Positions 26,897 to 36,378 of a stretch of DNA of 64,000 bases are shown one piece after another. The notes beneath the pieces were generated by a model. It worked only from the letters and a program-made list of their open reading frames with translations, did no database searches and was not told the origin of the DNA. Position 1 is the first letter of the stretch; each line of letters begins with the position of its first letter. The translations under genes and the position numbers were made by a program. The stretch is from NCBI GenBank assembly GCA_016212665.1, contig JACREZ010000023.1:1-64000 (forward strand), read 5' to 3'. The stretch is from Ignavibacteriota bacterium (GTDB taxonomy: Bacteria > Bacteroidota > Ignavibacteria > UBA10030 > SZUA-254).

Positions 26897-28096
26897 TTAT
26901 TTTTTCCTCAACGCCTGATTGAAATCCTCAATCAAATCGTTGATACCTTCTACACCGACGGAAATCCGAATCATTCCCGGAGTCACTCCATGCTGTTTCA
27001 ATTCCGCTTCACTCATGTTTACGTGTGAAGAATAGACCGGAATACTCACGAGGGTTTCTACTCCTCCCAGCGACATCGCATTAACAGCCACCTTCAGCGA
27101 GTCACATACCTTTGCCGCCGCTTTTGCGCCACCAGCCACTTCGATTGTGACCATTCCGCCAAATCCTTGCATCTGTTTTTTTGCAAGTTGATGTTGAGGA
27201 TGTGAAGGAAGCCCCGGGTAAATAACGCGATTGACTTTGGGATGCTTCTCTAATGCCGTGGCGAGTAAAAGTGCATTTTCGTTTTGCCGATGAACACGTA
27301 ATTCAAATGTTTTCAGACTTCTCTCAAGCAGGAACGCGGCAAACGGGTCCGCACAACCGCCGAGATGCTTGGCAAGATTTTTTGTTCGCTTGATAAACTT
27401 GCTCGAACCGAGAACCACTCCGCCCATCAAATCAGTATGACCGCCGAGATACTTCGTACTGCTCTCAACAATGACATCAACGCCAAGTTCAAACGGATTT
27501 TGGTTCAGAATCGTAGCGAATGTATTGTCTATTATGATGGTAATCAATGTCCGATGCTCTTTCTGGACTTGTCTTGTGAGACGAACAAGTTTTTGAATAT
27601 CTACCAAACCTAACGTGGGATTTGTCGGCGTTTCGAAGTAAACAAGTTTTGTTTTTGGCGTGATGATATACAGCAGGTCGTTCAAAGAATTTGCATCAAC
27701 ATAGTTTACAGTTATTCCATAATTCGGAAGAGTATCGCGGAAGAAACGATACGTTCCTCCGTACAACGCCGGCGTACTGACAATTTCATCACCGGAGGTA
27801 CACGCGGAAAGAATTGCCGTGGTAATTGCCGCCATGCCGGAAGAAAATAACGCGGCTGATTCTCCTCCTTCCATCAATGCAATTTTTTCTTCAACTTCAT
27901 TCACGGTCGGATTGTGGTAACGTGTATATACCAACACGCTTTGGTCCCCCTGCGCGTAACGAATAGCATCGTTCGAGTTTTCGAAACGATATGTGCTTGT
28001 CTGGTAAATGGGAAACGAGACCGGACCTTTGTACGCATGCGTATGTTTACCATGGATTGCTCTGGTTGCGAGAGAATGTTTTGTTTTCTTCTTCAT
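26897..28096 (-). CDS. Trans-sulfuration PLP enzyme (cystathionine/methionine gamma-lyase family)
   Basis: About 399 aa; the start at 28096 (MKKKTKHSLATRAIHG) is preferred over an upstream ATG at 28156, which overlaps the SDR gene. Contains YTRYHNPTVNEVEEKIA (cofactor contact), SSGMAAI, and the PLP-lysine motif ESSTKYLGGHTDLMGG. Cystathionine beta/gamma-lyase, methionine gamma-lyase and O-acetylhomoserine sulfhydrylase share this fold and cannot be separated by eye. It follows the SDR gene by ~48 bp and probably shares its transcript. Confidence 0.87.
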   Translation of the reverse strand: MKKKTKHSLATRAIHGKHTHAYKGPVSFPIYQTSTYRFENSNDAIRYAQGDQSVLVYTRYHNPTVNEVEEKIALMEGGESAALFSSGMAAITTAILSACTSGDEIVSTPALYGGTYRFFRDTLPNYGITVNYVDANSLNDLLYIITPKTKLVYFETPTNPTLGLVDIQKLVRLTRQVQKEHRTLITIIIDNTFATILNQNPFELGVDVIVESSTKYLGGHTDLMGGVVLGSSKFIKRTKNLAKHLGGCADPFAAFLLERSLKTFELRVHRQNENALLLATALEKHPKVNRVIYPGLPSHPQHQLAKKQMQGFGGMVTIEVAGGAKAAAKVCDSLKVAVNAMSLGGVETLVSIPVYSSHVNMSEAELKQHGVTPGMIRISVGVEGINDLIEDFNQALRKK

Positions 28097-28143
28097 AATT
28101 TTGGTAATGGTTCTTTGTAACTGCAATTTGGATTCTGAATTGA

Positions 28144-28914
28144 CTATCTGGCGCACGTTTGCGCTCTACCTCCATCAATACTAAAACTTCCGCCGGTAAT
28201 CCATCCGGCACGGTCGGAGGCGAGGAACAGTATTAACTCGGCAACTTCTTCCGGCGAACCGACTCTCCCGATAGGATGTGTGCTTTTTCCATGCTCAAGA
28301 AATTTCTGATATGTTTCTTCAGGCATTCCGCTTGTGCGATGGAGATTCGTGATGACAACGCCCGGGTCGATCGCGTTGATACGAACTCCTTTCGGTCCGA
28401 GTTCAAGAGCCGCACAGTGAGTCAGTTGGTCAACACCTGCTTTGCTGACACAATAAGCAAGCACATTCGGAAACGAACGGATTCCCGTTACGCTGGAAAC
28501 ATTCACGATGTTTCCCTTTCGTTCGATGATAGACGGAAGCGCAAGTTGTGTTAATCTGAACAACGAGCGGAGGTTGATGTCGAGCATCGAATCCCATTGT
28601 TCGAGCGTTGTATTTTCGATTGTTCCGTTCCCGATGATTCCGGCGGCGTTGACGAGTACGTCAATTCCACCGAAGCGTTTGATTGTTTGTTCGACAATGA
28701 AAGTGCGGTCGTCGTCTTTTGTAATATCAGCCGCGATGATTTCGATGTTCTCAGGATTTAGTTGAAGGGCAACTTCTCGTAATTTCTCTTCACGCCGCGC
28801 AACAAGAGAAACGTTCGCACCCCGTTCAAGCGCCAACCGTGCCGTTGCTTTTCCGATTCCGCTTGATGCGCCGGTGACAATAAATACTTTATCTTTGAAT
28901 TCCTGTTTGTTCAT
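28144..28914 (-). CDS. SDR-family oxidoreductase
   Basis: 256 aa, classical short-chain dehydrogenase. NAD(P)-binding TGASSGIGKATA, NAAG-type motif VNAAGIIGNG, catalytic Ser in NVSSVTG and YXXXK in AYCVSKAG. The end SIDGGRAQTCA is a common C-terminus for the glucose/3-oxoacyl reductase-like group. Substrate not predictable. It lies directly upstream of the trans-sulfuration enzyme on the same strand. Confidence 0.9.
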   Translation of the reverse strand: MNKQEFKDKVFIVTGASSGIGKATARLALERGANVSLVARREEKLREVALQLNPENIEIIAADITKDDDRTFIVEQTIKRFGGIDVLVNAAGIIGNGTIENTTLEQWDSMLDINLRSLFRLTQLALPSIIERKGNIVNVSSVTGIRSFPNVLAYCVSKAGVDQLTHCAALELGPKGVRINAIDPGVVITNLHRTSGMPEETYQKFLEHGKSTHPIGRVGSPEEVAELILFLASDRAGWITGGSFSIDGGRAQTCAR

Positions 28915-28967
28915 GGTTCTTTGCTCTTTGTTTGTTGTATTGTGTGCTTGTCGTTAGTTATTGGTGA

Positions 28968-29648
28968 TTATTTCGAATACTCTTTTGCTTTTCGGAAAAC
29001 ACTGTCAAACATCGGCTGTGTCAGTCTTTTTGTAAATGTATTTTGTTGACTCGGATGATACGATGCGAGAAGGATAATGTCCTCGTTCAGTTGCACGGAA
29101 GAATTGTGTTTGAACACAGGTCGTTTCGTCAACGAAGTTTTGCCTAACGACACTATCGAGTCGAACACAGCATCATGCGCAATTTTTCCAAGTGCAATGA
29201 TGACATTGATGTTCTTCATCGTTTTCAACTCTTCAAGTAAATACGGGCGACAGTTTAGAGACTCTTCTTTTGTCGGTTTGTTCTGAGGTGGAGCGCATCG
29301 TACAGTTGCGGTAATGTAACAATCGTTTAATTTCATCTCATCATCTCTGGAAACTGAATTCGCATGAGAAGCAAACCCGAACTTGTGCAGAGCCCGGTAA
29401 AGCCACAATCCACTCTGGTCGCCGGTAAACATTCGTCCTGTTCTATTTGCACCATGCGCCGCCGGAGCCAATCCTACAATGAGGAGTTTTGCATTTGCAT
29501 CGCCGAAACTCGGAACAGGTTTTCCCCAATATTCCTGTTCGCAAAAGCGGGCAACTTTTTCCTGTGCTATGGTTTCGCGCCATTCAACAAGTCGCGGACA
29601 CTTGTGGCATTGAACAATGGAGCGTTGTAATTGTTGGAGATGTTTCAT
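28968..29648 (-). CDS. Family 5 uracil-DNA glycosylase (UdgB-type)
   Basis: 226 aa. Motif 1 GLAPAAHGANRTGRMFTGD is the hallmark of family 5 (UDGb), and the C-terminal ASYHPSQQNTFT is the second active-site motif. Four Cys (CHKC near residues 14-17; VRCAPPQNKPTKEESLNC near 118-133) form the expected 4Fe-4S ligand set. It removes uracil and possibly hypoxanthine from DNA. Repair context: mfd lies in the same minus-strand block. Confidence 0.92.
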   Translation of the reverse strand: MKHLQQLQRSIVQCHKCPRLVEWRETIAQEKVARFCEQEYWGKPVPSFGDANAKLLIVGLAPAAHGANRTGRMFTGDQSGLWLYRALHKFGFASHANSVSRDDEMKLNDCYITATVRCAPPQNKPTKEESLNCRPYLLEELKTMKNINVIIALGKIAHDAVFDSIVSLGKTSLTKRPVFKHNSSVQLNEDIILLASYHPSQQNTFTKRLTQPMFDSVFRKAKEYSK

Positions 29649-29780
29649 TCGAAATTACCGGACGAAAGTACGGAAAAAATATGAGAGCCAAAAAGAAAAA
29701 CGAATTGTATCAGATGATAAGAAAATGTACCGTTACTCTTCAGAATGGTTCTGAGGCAGTGCCATGATGAATGTTAGCCA

Positions 29781-30608
29781 TCAGCCCATACAAAAACTTC
29801 GTAACGCACCGGTTAACTCTTTTGGTATTTCTAAAGGTACCGAGTGTGCACATTCCGAAAACAACTGAAGTGTGGAATTTGGAATGAGGTTCTGAAATTC
29901 TCTCCCGTGCTTAGGTACAACAGTTACATCATTCTCACCCCAAAGAATTAGTGTTGGTGTTTGTATCTCTGTTAATTTCTGTTTGAATTCCCTTCCTCCG
30001 GTGAACACATTATAAAGACAATTCAGCCACGCATCTTGATGTCCCGGTTTGGAAAGTTGCTCGAAGAACTTCCGGCATAAATCTTCGGGTCGGGAAGCAA
30101 CATCATAAAACGAACGGCGTCCCATCAAACAAAGCAATGCTTGGTTTGTGAGGATAACTACTTTCACAACAAAAGAAAACAGTTCCCGGAGAACCGTATT
30201 TGAAATGATGAACGGAGTTGGCGCCAATCCCGTACTGCAGGTGAGCACTAATTTTTCAACTCGTTCAGGATACATTGCCGCAAAGGTCGCGGCAACTTGC
30301 CCGCCGTATGAAACACCGGCGAGAGAAATGTTTTCAAGAGTAAAATGTTGTAAGATTTTAACAAGGAGTTCCGCGTGTTCTTTCGTAGAATAGGTTTTGT
30401 TTGATGATTCCGATTCTCCAAAACCGGGTAAATCAAGAACAAACAGACGGAAATGTTCTGATAGCGGTTCGACAACCCTCTGCCACATCAGCGAGCCGCC
30501 CAAGCCGTGAACGAGAACCAACGGTTTCCCTTCACCGGCTTCTTCTACATGAATCTTACAGTTATCAATTGAAATGTAATAATGCCGACCGTTCACTTTC
30601 TTGACCAC
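29781..30608 (-). CDS. Alpha/beta hydrolase
   Basis: 275 aa. Oxyanion-hole segment LVHGLGGSLMWQRV, nucleophile elbow GVSYGGQVA (Ser), acid GENDVTV and a His in ECAHSVPLE complete the triad. No signal peptide. Its start overlaps the end of the TrmH-like gene by 16 bp, so the two are co-translated. Substrate not identified; homologues include esterases and C-C hydrolases. Confidence 0.87.
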   Translation of the reverse strand: MVKKVNGRHYYISIDNCKIHVEEAGEGKPLVLVHGLGGSLMWQRVVEPLSEHFRLFVLDLPGFGESESSNKTYSTKEHAELLVKILQHFTLENISLAGVSYGGQVAATFAAMYPERVEKLVLTCSTGLAPTPFIISNTVLRELFSFVVKVVILTNQALLCLMGRRSFYDVASRPEDLCRKFFEQLSKPGHQDAWLNCLYNVFTGGREFKQKLTEIQTPTLILWGENDVTVVPKHGREFQNLIPNSTLQLFSECAHSVPLEIPKELTGALRSFCMG

Positions 30609-31171
30609 GCATCAAACATGTGCTGAAGTTCTTCTTCACTGAATTGCGACGAGTCATACATTTCCGCCTTCAATCTCTGACGAAATGCTTCATACAATGT
30701 TACCGCGCAAGCAACAGAAACATTGAGACTTTCAATCATTCCAACCTGAGGAATAAGAAAATTTTCATCAGAGAGTTTTGCCGCTTCATCCGAAACGCCG
30801 CGGTGTTCGTTCCCGAAGACGAACGCAACCTTCTTCGTCAAATCAAGTTCGTACAGCATTTTTGATTTCTTTCCGAGATGTGTTGCGTAAATAACGAAGC
30901 CCTCATCATGCAATTTTGCAAAACATTCTTCGACGGTTTTAAATTGACGGCGGGAAATCCATTTGTTTGCGCTTGCAGAACTTTTCCTTCCCAACTTCGG
31001 AAATTTTTCACCGACGTAAAGAAGTTGCACTTCCGTAATTCCCACTGCATCGGAAGAACGAAGCATCGCGCTCACGTTATGCGGGTCATGAATATCTTCC
31101 ATCACAACTGTCAATCCCGGCTGTCGTCGGCGAATCACCGAGAGCATCTTTTCTTTTCGTTTCTCAGTCAT
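30593..31171 (-). CDS. TrmH/SpoU-family RNA 2'-O-methyltransferase
   Basis: 192 aa. N-terminal LTVVMEDIHDPHNVSAMLRSSDA (motif 1), central FVFGNEHRGVSDEA (motif 2) and C-terminal IPQVGMIESLNVSVACAVTLYEA (motif 3) form the SPOUT knot that binds AdoMet. The length and motifs fit TrmH, which makes Gm18 in tRNA, but other SpoU enzymes are possible. It overlaps the EamA gene by 8 bp and the hydrolase gene by 16 bp. Confidence 0.88.
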   Translation of the reverse strand: MTEKRKEKMLSVIRRRQPGLTVVMEDIHDPHNVSAMLRSSDAVGITEVQLLYVGEKFPKLGRKSSASANKWISRRQFKTVEECFAKLHDEGFVIYATHLGKKSKMLYELDLTKKVAFVFGNEHRGVSDEAAKLSDENFLIPQVGMIESLNVSVACAVTLYEAFRQRLKAEMYDSSQFSEEELQHMFDAWSRK

Positions 31172-32054
31172 GAATTAACTCATCTCTCTTCCATTGCAAA
31201 ATGATAATGGCAATGATGACAAGGATCGCTCCGATAACTTGCACAAGGGTCAACTGCTCCTGCAAGAAAATAAAGGCGGAACCGATGGCAACAATCGGTT
31301 CGAACGATGCCGTAATGATTGCTCTCGCCGCTGTCAGGTGCTTGATGCCGTTATAATAAAACGAATGCGGAATCAGAATCGAAATGATGGCAAAGCCGGA
31401 AAACATCAACCATGTGTCGGCAGAGTAATTTGCTTCGATGAGTTCGAGCGGAGAATTGACGAAGAACCAGAAGAGCGAAGCAAACACAAACGAGTAAATA
31501 AGAACTGTCCACGCGTTGTACGAATGCATTAACCGTCGCATCGCAAGATTGGAAAATGCCCACGTTCCGGCGGAAAGAAATCCGGTGAATAAACCGATGT
31601 TACTAATGGAGGAAAGTGAAAAGTTTTCTCCGCCGACAGCGAGAAAGCATCCTGCAAGAGAGATAATTCCGGCAATAACCTTCCCGACACTCAGTTTTTC
31701 CTCTTTTGAAAATGCCGCGTACGCAAGCACAAGCAACGGCGCGAGATATTGCAAGAGAATTGCAGTCGCCACATTGGTTTCTTTGATAGTATAATAGTAA
31801 GTGAAGTTACATGCCGCGCTTCCGAACACTCCGAGCATAATAAACTTCCAAACGTCCGCACGTTTGAGACGAAGATACTCCCGCTTGAACATCACGAAAA
31901 ACGAAACGAGAAGAAGACAGGATATCGTCATGCGGAGTTGCACCAGCACGAGCGCGCTTGTTTGTTGGTTGAACAAAAACTTCGCAACAGTCGCGGAGAC
32001 TCCCCAGAAGAGCGTCGCGCTCAGAACATACACATAGCCTTTATATGATTTCAT
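31164..32054 (-). CDS. EamA/DMT-family transporter
   Basis: 296 aa with about ten membrane helices in two EamA repeats. Each repeat includes the family's ATLFWGVSATVAKFLF or LSAGTWAFSNLAMRRLM style first helix, and the second ends in ASFEPIVAIGSAFIFLQEQLTLVQVIGA. Likely exporter or permease for amino acids or nucleotide-related metabolites; substrate unknown. It lies 7 bp after the next upstream gene on the same strand. Confidence 0.88.
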   Translation of the reverse strand: MKSYKGYVYVLSATLFWGVSATVAKFLFNQQTSALVLVQLRMTISCLLLVSFFVMFKREYLRLKRADVWKFIMLGVFGSAACNFTYYYTIKETNVATAILLQYLAPLLVLAYAAFSKEEKLSVGKVIAGIISLAGCFLAVGGENFSLSSISNIGLFTGFLSAGTWAFSNLAMRRLMHSYNAWTVLIYSFVFASLFWFFVNSPLELIEANYSADTWLMFSGFAIISILIPHSFYYNGIKHLTAARAIITASFEPIVAIGSAFIFLQEQLTLVQVIGAILVIIAIIILQWKRDELIHD

Positions 32055-32060
32055 GCAGAG

Positions 32061-32594
32061 TTACTGCCCGGAACTTTCCCCGCCAAGCCGCCGGTAATAT
32101 TGCGTCATCTCGTCGTTGCCGAGTTGGTCATACAAATATGCAAGACGTTGATATAACATTCGCGGGTCAGAGACGTGCGGAATTCCGGTTTTGACAAACT
32201 CGATAAGATTTTTTGCCGGAGGGATTTTTACATCGGGGTCGTAGCAGAGCACGGCTTTGACGTATGGCTCAAGCGCATCCGGACGAACCGTTGCGGCTTT
32301 TTGAAAATAGTTCATTGCGCTTTCAAAATTATCTTCCGATGCACGAGTGAGCGCACACATTTCCGCAAGCCACATGAACGCATCGAATCCGAGTGCGGGA
32401 AATTGCTTCACCAACTGTTCACCGAACAACGCCACTTCATCTGCCGAGAGCGATTTGTTCCAGAACAGTTTTTTGTATAGTTCGAGGTCGTCGAGCCGCA
32501 ATTCCAATGCTTGTTCAAACGCATCAAAGATGTCGTTGAACTCGCTTGCAAACTCGAACTGATGCTGAATTTCTTCTACTGAGAACTTTGCCAT
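32061..32594 (-). CDS. Small TPR-like helical protein
   Basis: 177 aa, cytosolic, acidic, with helix-rich repeats resembling two or three TPR units (WLAEMCALTRASEDNFESAMNYFQKAATVRPDALEP and LYQRLAYLYDQLGNDEMTQYYRRL). I do not recognise a named family. It is followed closely by the EamA gene and preceded by mfd, all on the minus strand. Confidence 0.6.
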   Translation of the reverse strand: MAKFSVEEIQHQFEFASEFNDIFDAFEQALELRLDDLELYKKLFWNKSLSADEVALFGEQLVKQFPALGFDAFMWLAEMCALTRASEDNFESAMNYFQKAATVRPDALEPYVKAVLCYDPDVKIPPAKNLIEFVKTGIPHVSDPRMLYQRLAYLYDQLGNDEMTQYYRRLGGESSGQ

Positions 32595-32640
32595 GCGGAG
32601 TCAAAATAGCAAAGCATTTGATGAAAGTCAAAAAATTGGT

Positions 32641-35600
32641 TTACTTGCCAAGCACATCTGTAGCAAGAGATAGGTTTACAACGATTTCCCTTGTCTTCTC
32701 CACCGCCGCCTCAACCCGCGCCTGTTGCGTTGCCTGTTCTTTCAATCGTACAACGACTTTCAGTTCTTTCGCTTGTTGTTCCAATGTTGCCGCCCCTTTC
32801 GGCTGCTGTGAAATGTATGCAATCAATTTTTGAAACGGAGAAACGGTCTCGTTCAGGTTTCCATAAAACTCTGTGTCAGTTTCAGGAGGAAGTGTGAGCG
32901 AAAGAATATTTCCTTTCACTTCGAGTTTTTGAAATCGTGCCTGCGTTGCAAGCAATCGTAAGAGTACGGTGAGAAGCAAATGTTCGACCTCTTCGGGATA
33001 TTCTCCGAATCTGTCCTGAAGTTCATTTCGCATTTCGTTTAACTCCTGTTCATTCAACATCTTGGAGAGACGGCGATAGATATCAAGCCGCTCAGTGTCG
33101 GATTCAATGTAGAAATCGGGGATGAAGGCGTCAACGTCAATGTCCACAACTGATTCGATAGATGTGGGATATGTGATTTGAGATGTGGGTGTTTGGTCTT
33201 TGAATAATTCTTTGAATTCTTCCTGCTTGAGTTCTTCAACCGCTTCGCGGAGAATTTGTTCGTACATCTCGAAACCCATATCGGCGACAAAACCGGATTG
33301 TTCCGCGCCGAGCAGATTGCCCGCGCCGCGGATTTCCAAATCACGCATCGAAAGATTGAAGCCGGAACCGAGTTCATTAAATTCCTCAATTGCCTGTAAT
33401 CTCCGCAAGGTGGATTTCGGTACAACGCTCAACGGCGGCGTGAAGAGATACGCGTACGCCTGCACATTCGAGCGACCAACACGCCCGCGCAATTGATGCA
33501 ACTCCGCCATGCCAAATCTATCTGCACGATTGATGATAATCGTGTTCACGCTCGGAATATCCAATCCCGACTCGATGATTTTTGTACAGACCAGCACGTC
33601 ATATTTTTTCTCAAGAAAATCGAGCATTGTTTTCTCGAGTTCATGTCCTTCCATCTGTCCGTGCGCGACATGAACTTTCGCCTCAGGAATTTTCGACCGG
33701 AGTTGGTCGGCAATCGCATCAATATTTTCTACGCGGTCGTGAACAAAATAAACCTGCCCGCCGCGATACAATTCATGTATGATTGCTTCACGCGCAACAT
33801 TCCAATGCGTTTGTTTTCCATCCGCTCCGAACGGGACCATTTCCGTTTGAATCGGAAGACGATTACGCGGCGGCGTTGCAATGATTGAAAGGTCACGCGC
33901 ACCGAGAAGGGAAAACTGCAACGTGCGGGGAATCGGCGTTGCAGTCATTGAAAGCGTATCCACCGCGGCGCGAAATTGCCGCAACCGTTCCTTCGCCGAA
34001 ACACCGAAGCGATGCTCTTCATCAATAATAAGCAAGCCCAAATCTTTGAAGCCGATATCTTTCGAGAGCAACCGATGCGTTCCGATGATGACATCAACCG
34101 TTCCGCTTTTCATTCCTTCAACGATTGCCTTTTGTTCTCTCGTCGTTCGGAATCTGTTCAGATGCTCGACACGCACGGTGTATTTTGAAAGCCGGTCCAT
34201 GAATGTGTTGTAATGTTGCATGGCGAGAATGGTTGTGGGAACAAGAACGGCAACTTGCTTCCCGTCGCTCACAGCTTTGAATGCGGCACGCACAGCAACT
34301 TCCGTTTTCCCGAAGCCGACATCGCCGCAAACAAGCCGGTCCATCGGCGCAGTGTCTTCCATGTCGCGTTTCACTTCGAGTGTTGTGCGCGCTTGGTCGG
34401 GTGTGTCTTCATACATGAACGATGCTTCGAGTTCCTTCTGCCAATGCGAGTCGGAAGCGAACGAATATCCCTGTTCGAGTTTTCTCTTTGCGTAGAGTTT
34501 GATTAAATCACGCGCAATATCCTTGATGCGTTTCTTCGCTCTGCCGGTCACGCGTTCCCAATCGCCCGAACCGAGTTTGTTAAGTTTCGGAACGAATCCT
34601 TCCTTCGATGCATACTTCTGAACACGCATCAGCGAAGCAAGATTGACGTACATGACTCCGCCTTCATCGTACATCAATTTCATCACTTCCTGCTCAACTC
34701 CCGCAACTTTGATTTTGTTCAAGCCGATAAATTGCCCGATGCCGCGGTCAACATGAGTAACATAGTCGCCGCGCCGCAGTTGCTGTAATTCTTTCTGAGA
34801 AAATCCTTTGAAGCGTTTTCGTTTACCCGCTCCGCGACGTTTCAATCGTCCGAAAATTTCATGCTCTGTGAACACCGCAATCTTCGCCGGAGGGAAGATG
34901 AAGCCGGAGTGAAGAGTCTCTGCTACTATGTGATAGGTTACGGGTTTGGGGTTTGGGGTTTCGGGTTTACTGTTTACAGTTTCCTGTTTCCTGTTTTCTG
35001 TTTCAAGCCGTGCGCGTGGTACCTGTAACCCGTGACCCGTAACCTCTTCAGGTTTTGTAATCTCTTCCTCTAAAAGTTCACTGAGTCGTTCTGCTTCGTT
35101 CTTTGTGTCGCATGTAAGATAGACGTTGTAGCCATCGTTTGTTAGTCGGTTGATGGAATCAACGAGGAGATTGATGCTGCCGTTGAGAGAGGGCTGAGAT
35201 GTCGAATGAAATTCGATTTCGGATTTCGGATTCAGGATTGATGATTGAAAAGTGGTACTTTCAATTTTTGAGAATTGTTGTGCGAATGAAAGAACATCTG
35301 TATATGAAAAAAGATTTACTGCGCCTTCTTTGAACAGTTCTTCGATTTCTTTTTCGATGAACGCCGGTTCGTCGAGAATGATGACAGCGTTTTCTTCAAG
35401 ATAATCGAACAGGGAAGCGGAGGAAATTTGTTGAGATTGTTCATCAGAATCGCTGTTTTGCGAGATGAACGATGGAACAACGCTTGCCGAATCTAACTTG
35501 CGGATGGAGCGTTGAGAAAGAACATCAAACTCGCGGATAGATTCAATCGTGTTTCCCCAAAACTCGAAGCGAACAGGATTTTCACCGACGAACGAGAAGA

Positions 35601-36156
35601 CATCGAGGATTCCGCCACGCACGGCAATGTCGCCATAGTGTTCGACAAAATCTTTTTTCTCGAAACCAAGTTGCAACAGTTGTTCGATGAGTTGTTGAAA
35701 ATTGTATTCCTGCCCGACACTTAGTTCGATAGTTTGTTGTTGGAATTTTTCCGGCGGCGGAACAGGCTGAACAATCGAGTGCGGCGAGGCAACAACGATG
35801 AGTGTGTTTCCGGCGGAAAGTTTTTTGAGCGTTTCAATTTGTGCGATGGGCGAACTCATATCGAGAAGAGTCGCCGCGTGGGCAGGATGAAATCCGAAGA
35901 GACTGACTTGTGTTTCACCAAGCAACGTCGCACAATCATCGCGCAACTTCTCTGCTTTCTCCTCGTCCGATGCGATGAGAACTACTTGCGCTTTGCATTG
36001 TTCGAAAACCGTCGCCGCCACAAACGCAAGGAGAGAGCCGGAAACATTTCTCAATTGTAATTGTGTCCCCGCGGAAAACGATTGCAACTCGTGCTTCAGT
36101 TTGACAAACGGCTCGGAGGAAAGAACCTGCTGTCTAATGGTTTTCAAATCTTTCAT
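32641..36156 (-). CDS. mfd: Transcription-repair coupling factor Mfd
   Basis: About 1171 aa. UvrB-like N-terminus (residues ~1-330); RNA-polymerase-interacting domain with RGDYVTHVDRGIGQFIG; translocase domain with Walker A GDVGFGKTE, DEEH box, TATPIPRTL, and TRG motif IIINRADRFGMAELHQLRGRVGRS; C-terminal D7 region. Start at 36156 (MKDLKTIRQQ) is chosen; an ATG at 36189 is 11 codons upstream. Displaces stalled RNA polymerase and recruits UvrA. Two low-complexity insertions, residues ~371-407 and ~300-313, come from repeat DNA and lie before the conserved HSGFIFPPAKIAVFTEHE segment. Confidence 0.95.
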   Translation of the reverse strand: MKDLKTIRQQVLSSEPFVKLKHELQSFSAGTQLQLRNVSGSLLAFVAATVFEQCKAQVVLIASDEEKAEKLRDDCATLLGETQVSLFGFHPAHAATLLDMSSPIAQIETLKKLSAGNTLIVVASPHSIVQPVPPPEKFQQQTIELSVGQEYNFQQLIEQLLQLGFEKKDFVEHYGDIAVRGGILDVFSFVGENPVRFEFWGNTIESIREFDVLSQRSIRKLDSASVVPSFISQNSDSDEQSQQISSASLFDYLEENAVIILDEPAFIEKEIEELFKEGAVNLFSYTDVLSFAQQFSKIESTTFQSSILNPKSEIEFHSTSQPSLNGSINLLVDSINRLTNDGYNVYLTCDTKNEAERLSELLEEEITKPEEVTGHGLQVPRARLETENRKQETVNSKPETPNPKPVTYHIVAETLHSGFIFPPAKIAVFTEHEIFGRLKRRGAGKRKRFKGFSQKELQQLRRGDYVTHVDRGIGQFIGLNKIKVAGVEQEVMKLMYDEGGVMYVNLASLMRVQKYASKEGFVPKLNKLGSGDWERVTGRAKKRIKDIARDLIKLYAKRKLEQGYSFASDSHWQKELEASFMYEDTPDQARTTLEVKRDMEDTAPMDRLVCGDVGFGKTEVAVRAAFKAVSDGKQVAVLVPTTILAMQHYNTFMDRLSKYTVRVEHLNRFRTTREQKAIVEGMKSGTVDVIIGTHRLLSKDIGFKDLGLLIIDEEHRFGVSAKERLRQFRAAVDTLSMTATPIPRTLQFSLLGARDLSIIATPPRNRLPIQTEMVPFGADGKQTHWNVAREAIIHELYRGGQVYFVHDRVENIDAIADQLRSKIPEAKVHVAHGQMEGHELEKTMLDFLEKKYDVLVCTKIIESGLDIPSVNTIIINRADRFGMAELHQLRGRVGRSNVQAYAYLFTPPLSVVPKSTLRRLQAIEEFNELGSGFNLSMRDLEIRGAGNLLGAEQSGFVADMGFEMYEQILREAVEELKQEEFKELFKDQTPTSQITYPTSIESVVDIDVDAFIPDFYIESDTERLDIYRRLSKMLNEQELNEMRNELQDRFGEYPEEVEHLLLTVLLRLLATQARFQKLEVKGNILSLTLPPETDTEFYGNLNETVSPFQKLIAYISQQPKGAATLEQQAKELKVVVRLKEQATQQARVEAAVEKTREIVVNLSLATDVLGK
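34935..35045. repeat. In-frame repeat block with terminal inverted repeats inside mfd
   Basis: The 111-bp block (37 codons) has perfect 11-bp terminal inverted repeats, AGGTTACGGGT (34935-34945) and ACCCGTAACCT (35035-35045). The interior is made of GGGTTTGGGGTTT and TTTCCTGTTTCCTG words plus a GTGCGC-rich piece. In mfd it encodes the low-complexity segment containing ENRKQET and NSKPETPNPKPVT. Confidence 0.75.
35216..35260. repeat. Second word-like insertion inside mfd
   Basis: GATTTCGGATTTCGGATTC followed by AGGATTGATGATTG encodes SSILNPKSEIEF in a poorly conserved stretch of Mfd. The same GATTTCGGATT words fill the intergenic gaps at 3137-3221 and 38157-38192. Confidence 0.5.
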
Positions 36157-36333
36157 AATAATCGGATTGACGATGTACGATTGAAACATTGAATCATCTA
36201 CAAGTTCAAATCGTCAATGATTCAATCGTAAATAAAAACAGTAATCCCTTGCCGCCAAGAAATTTCAGGGCAGCAAAGGTCGGGTTGAAAATACGGATTT
36301 TGCACAATGAATCCGATTTTCAGAAAAACAATT

Positions 36334-36361
36334 TTGATTTTTTTACAGGATTAGATATAAT
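36334..36361 (+). promoter_or_regulatory. Promoter of the ParE-type toxin-antitoxin operon
   Basis: TTGATT (36334-36339), 16-bp spacer, TATAAT (36356-36361), 17 bp before the antitoxin ATG. This leaves almost no leader, which suits autoregulation by the antitoxin. Confidence 0.5.
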
Positions 36362-36378
36362 GGTTTAGAAAAACTGAT

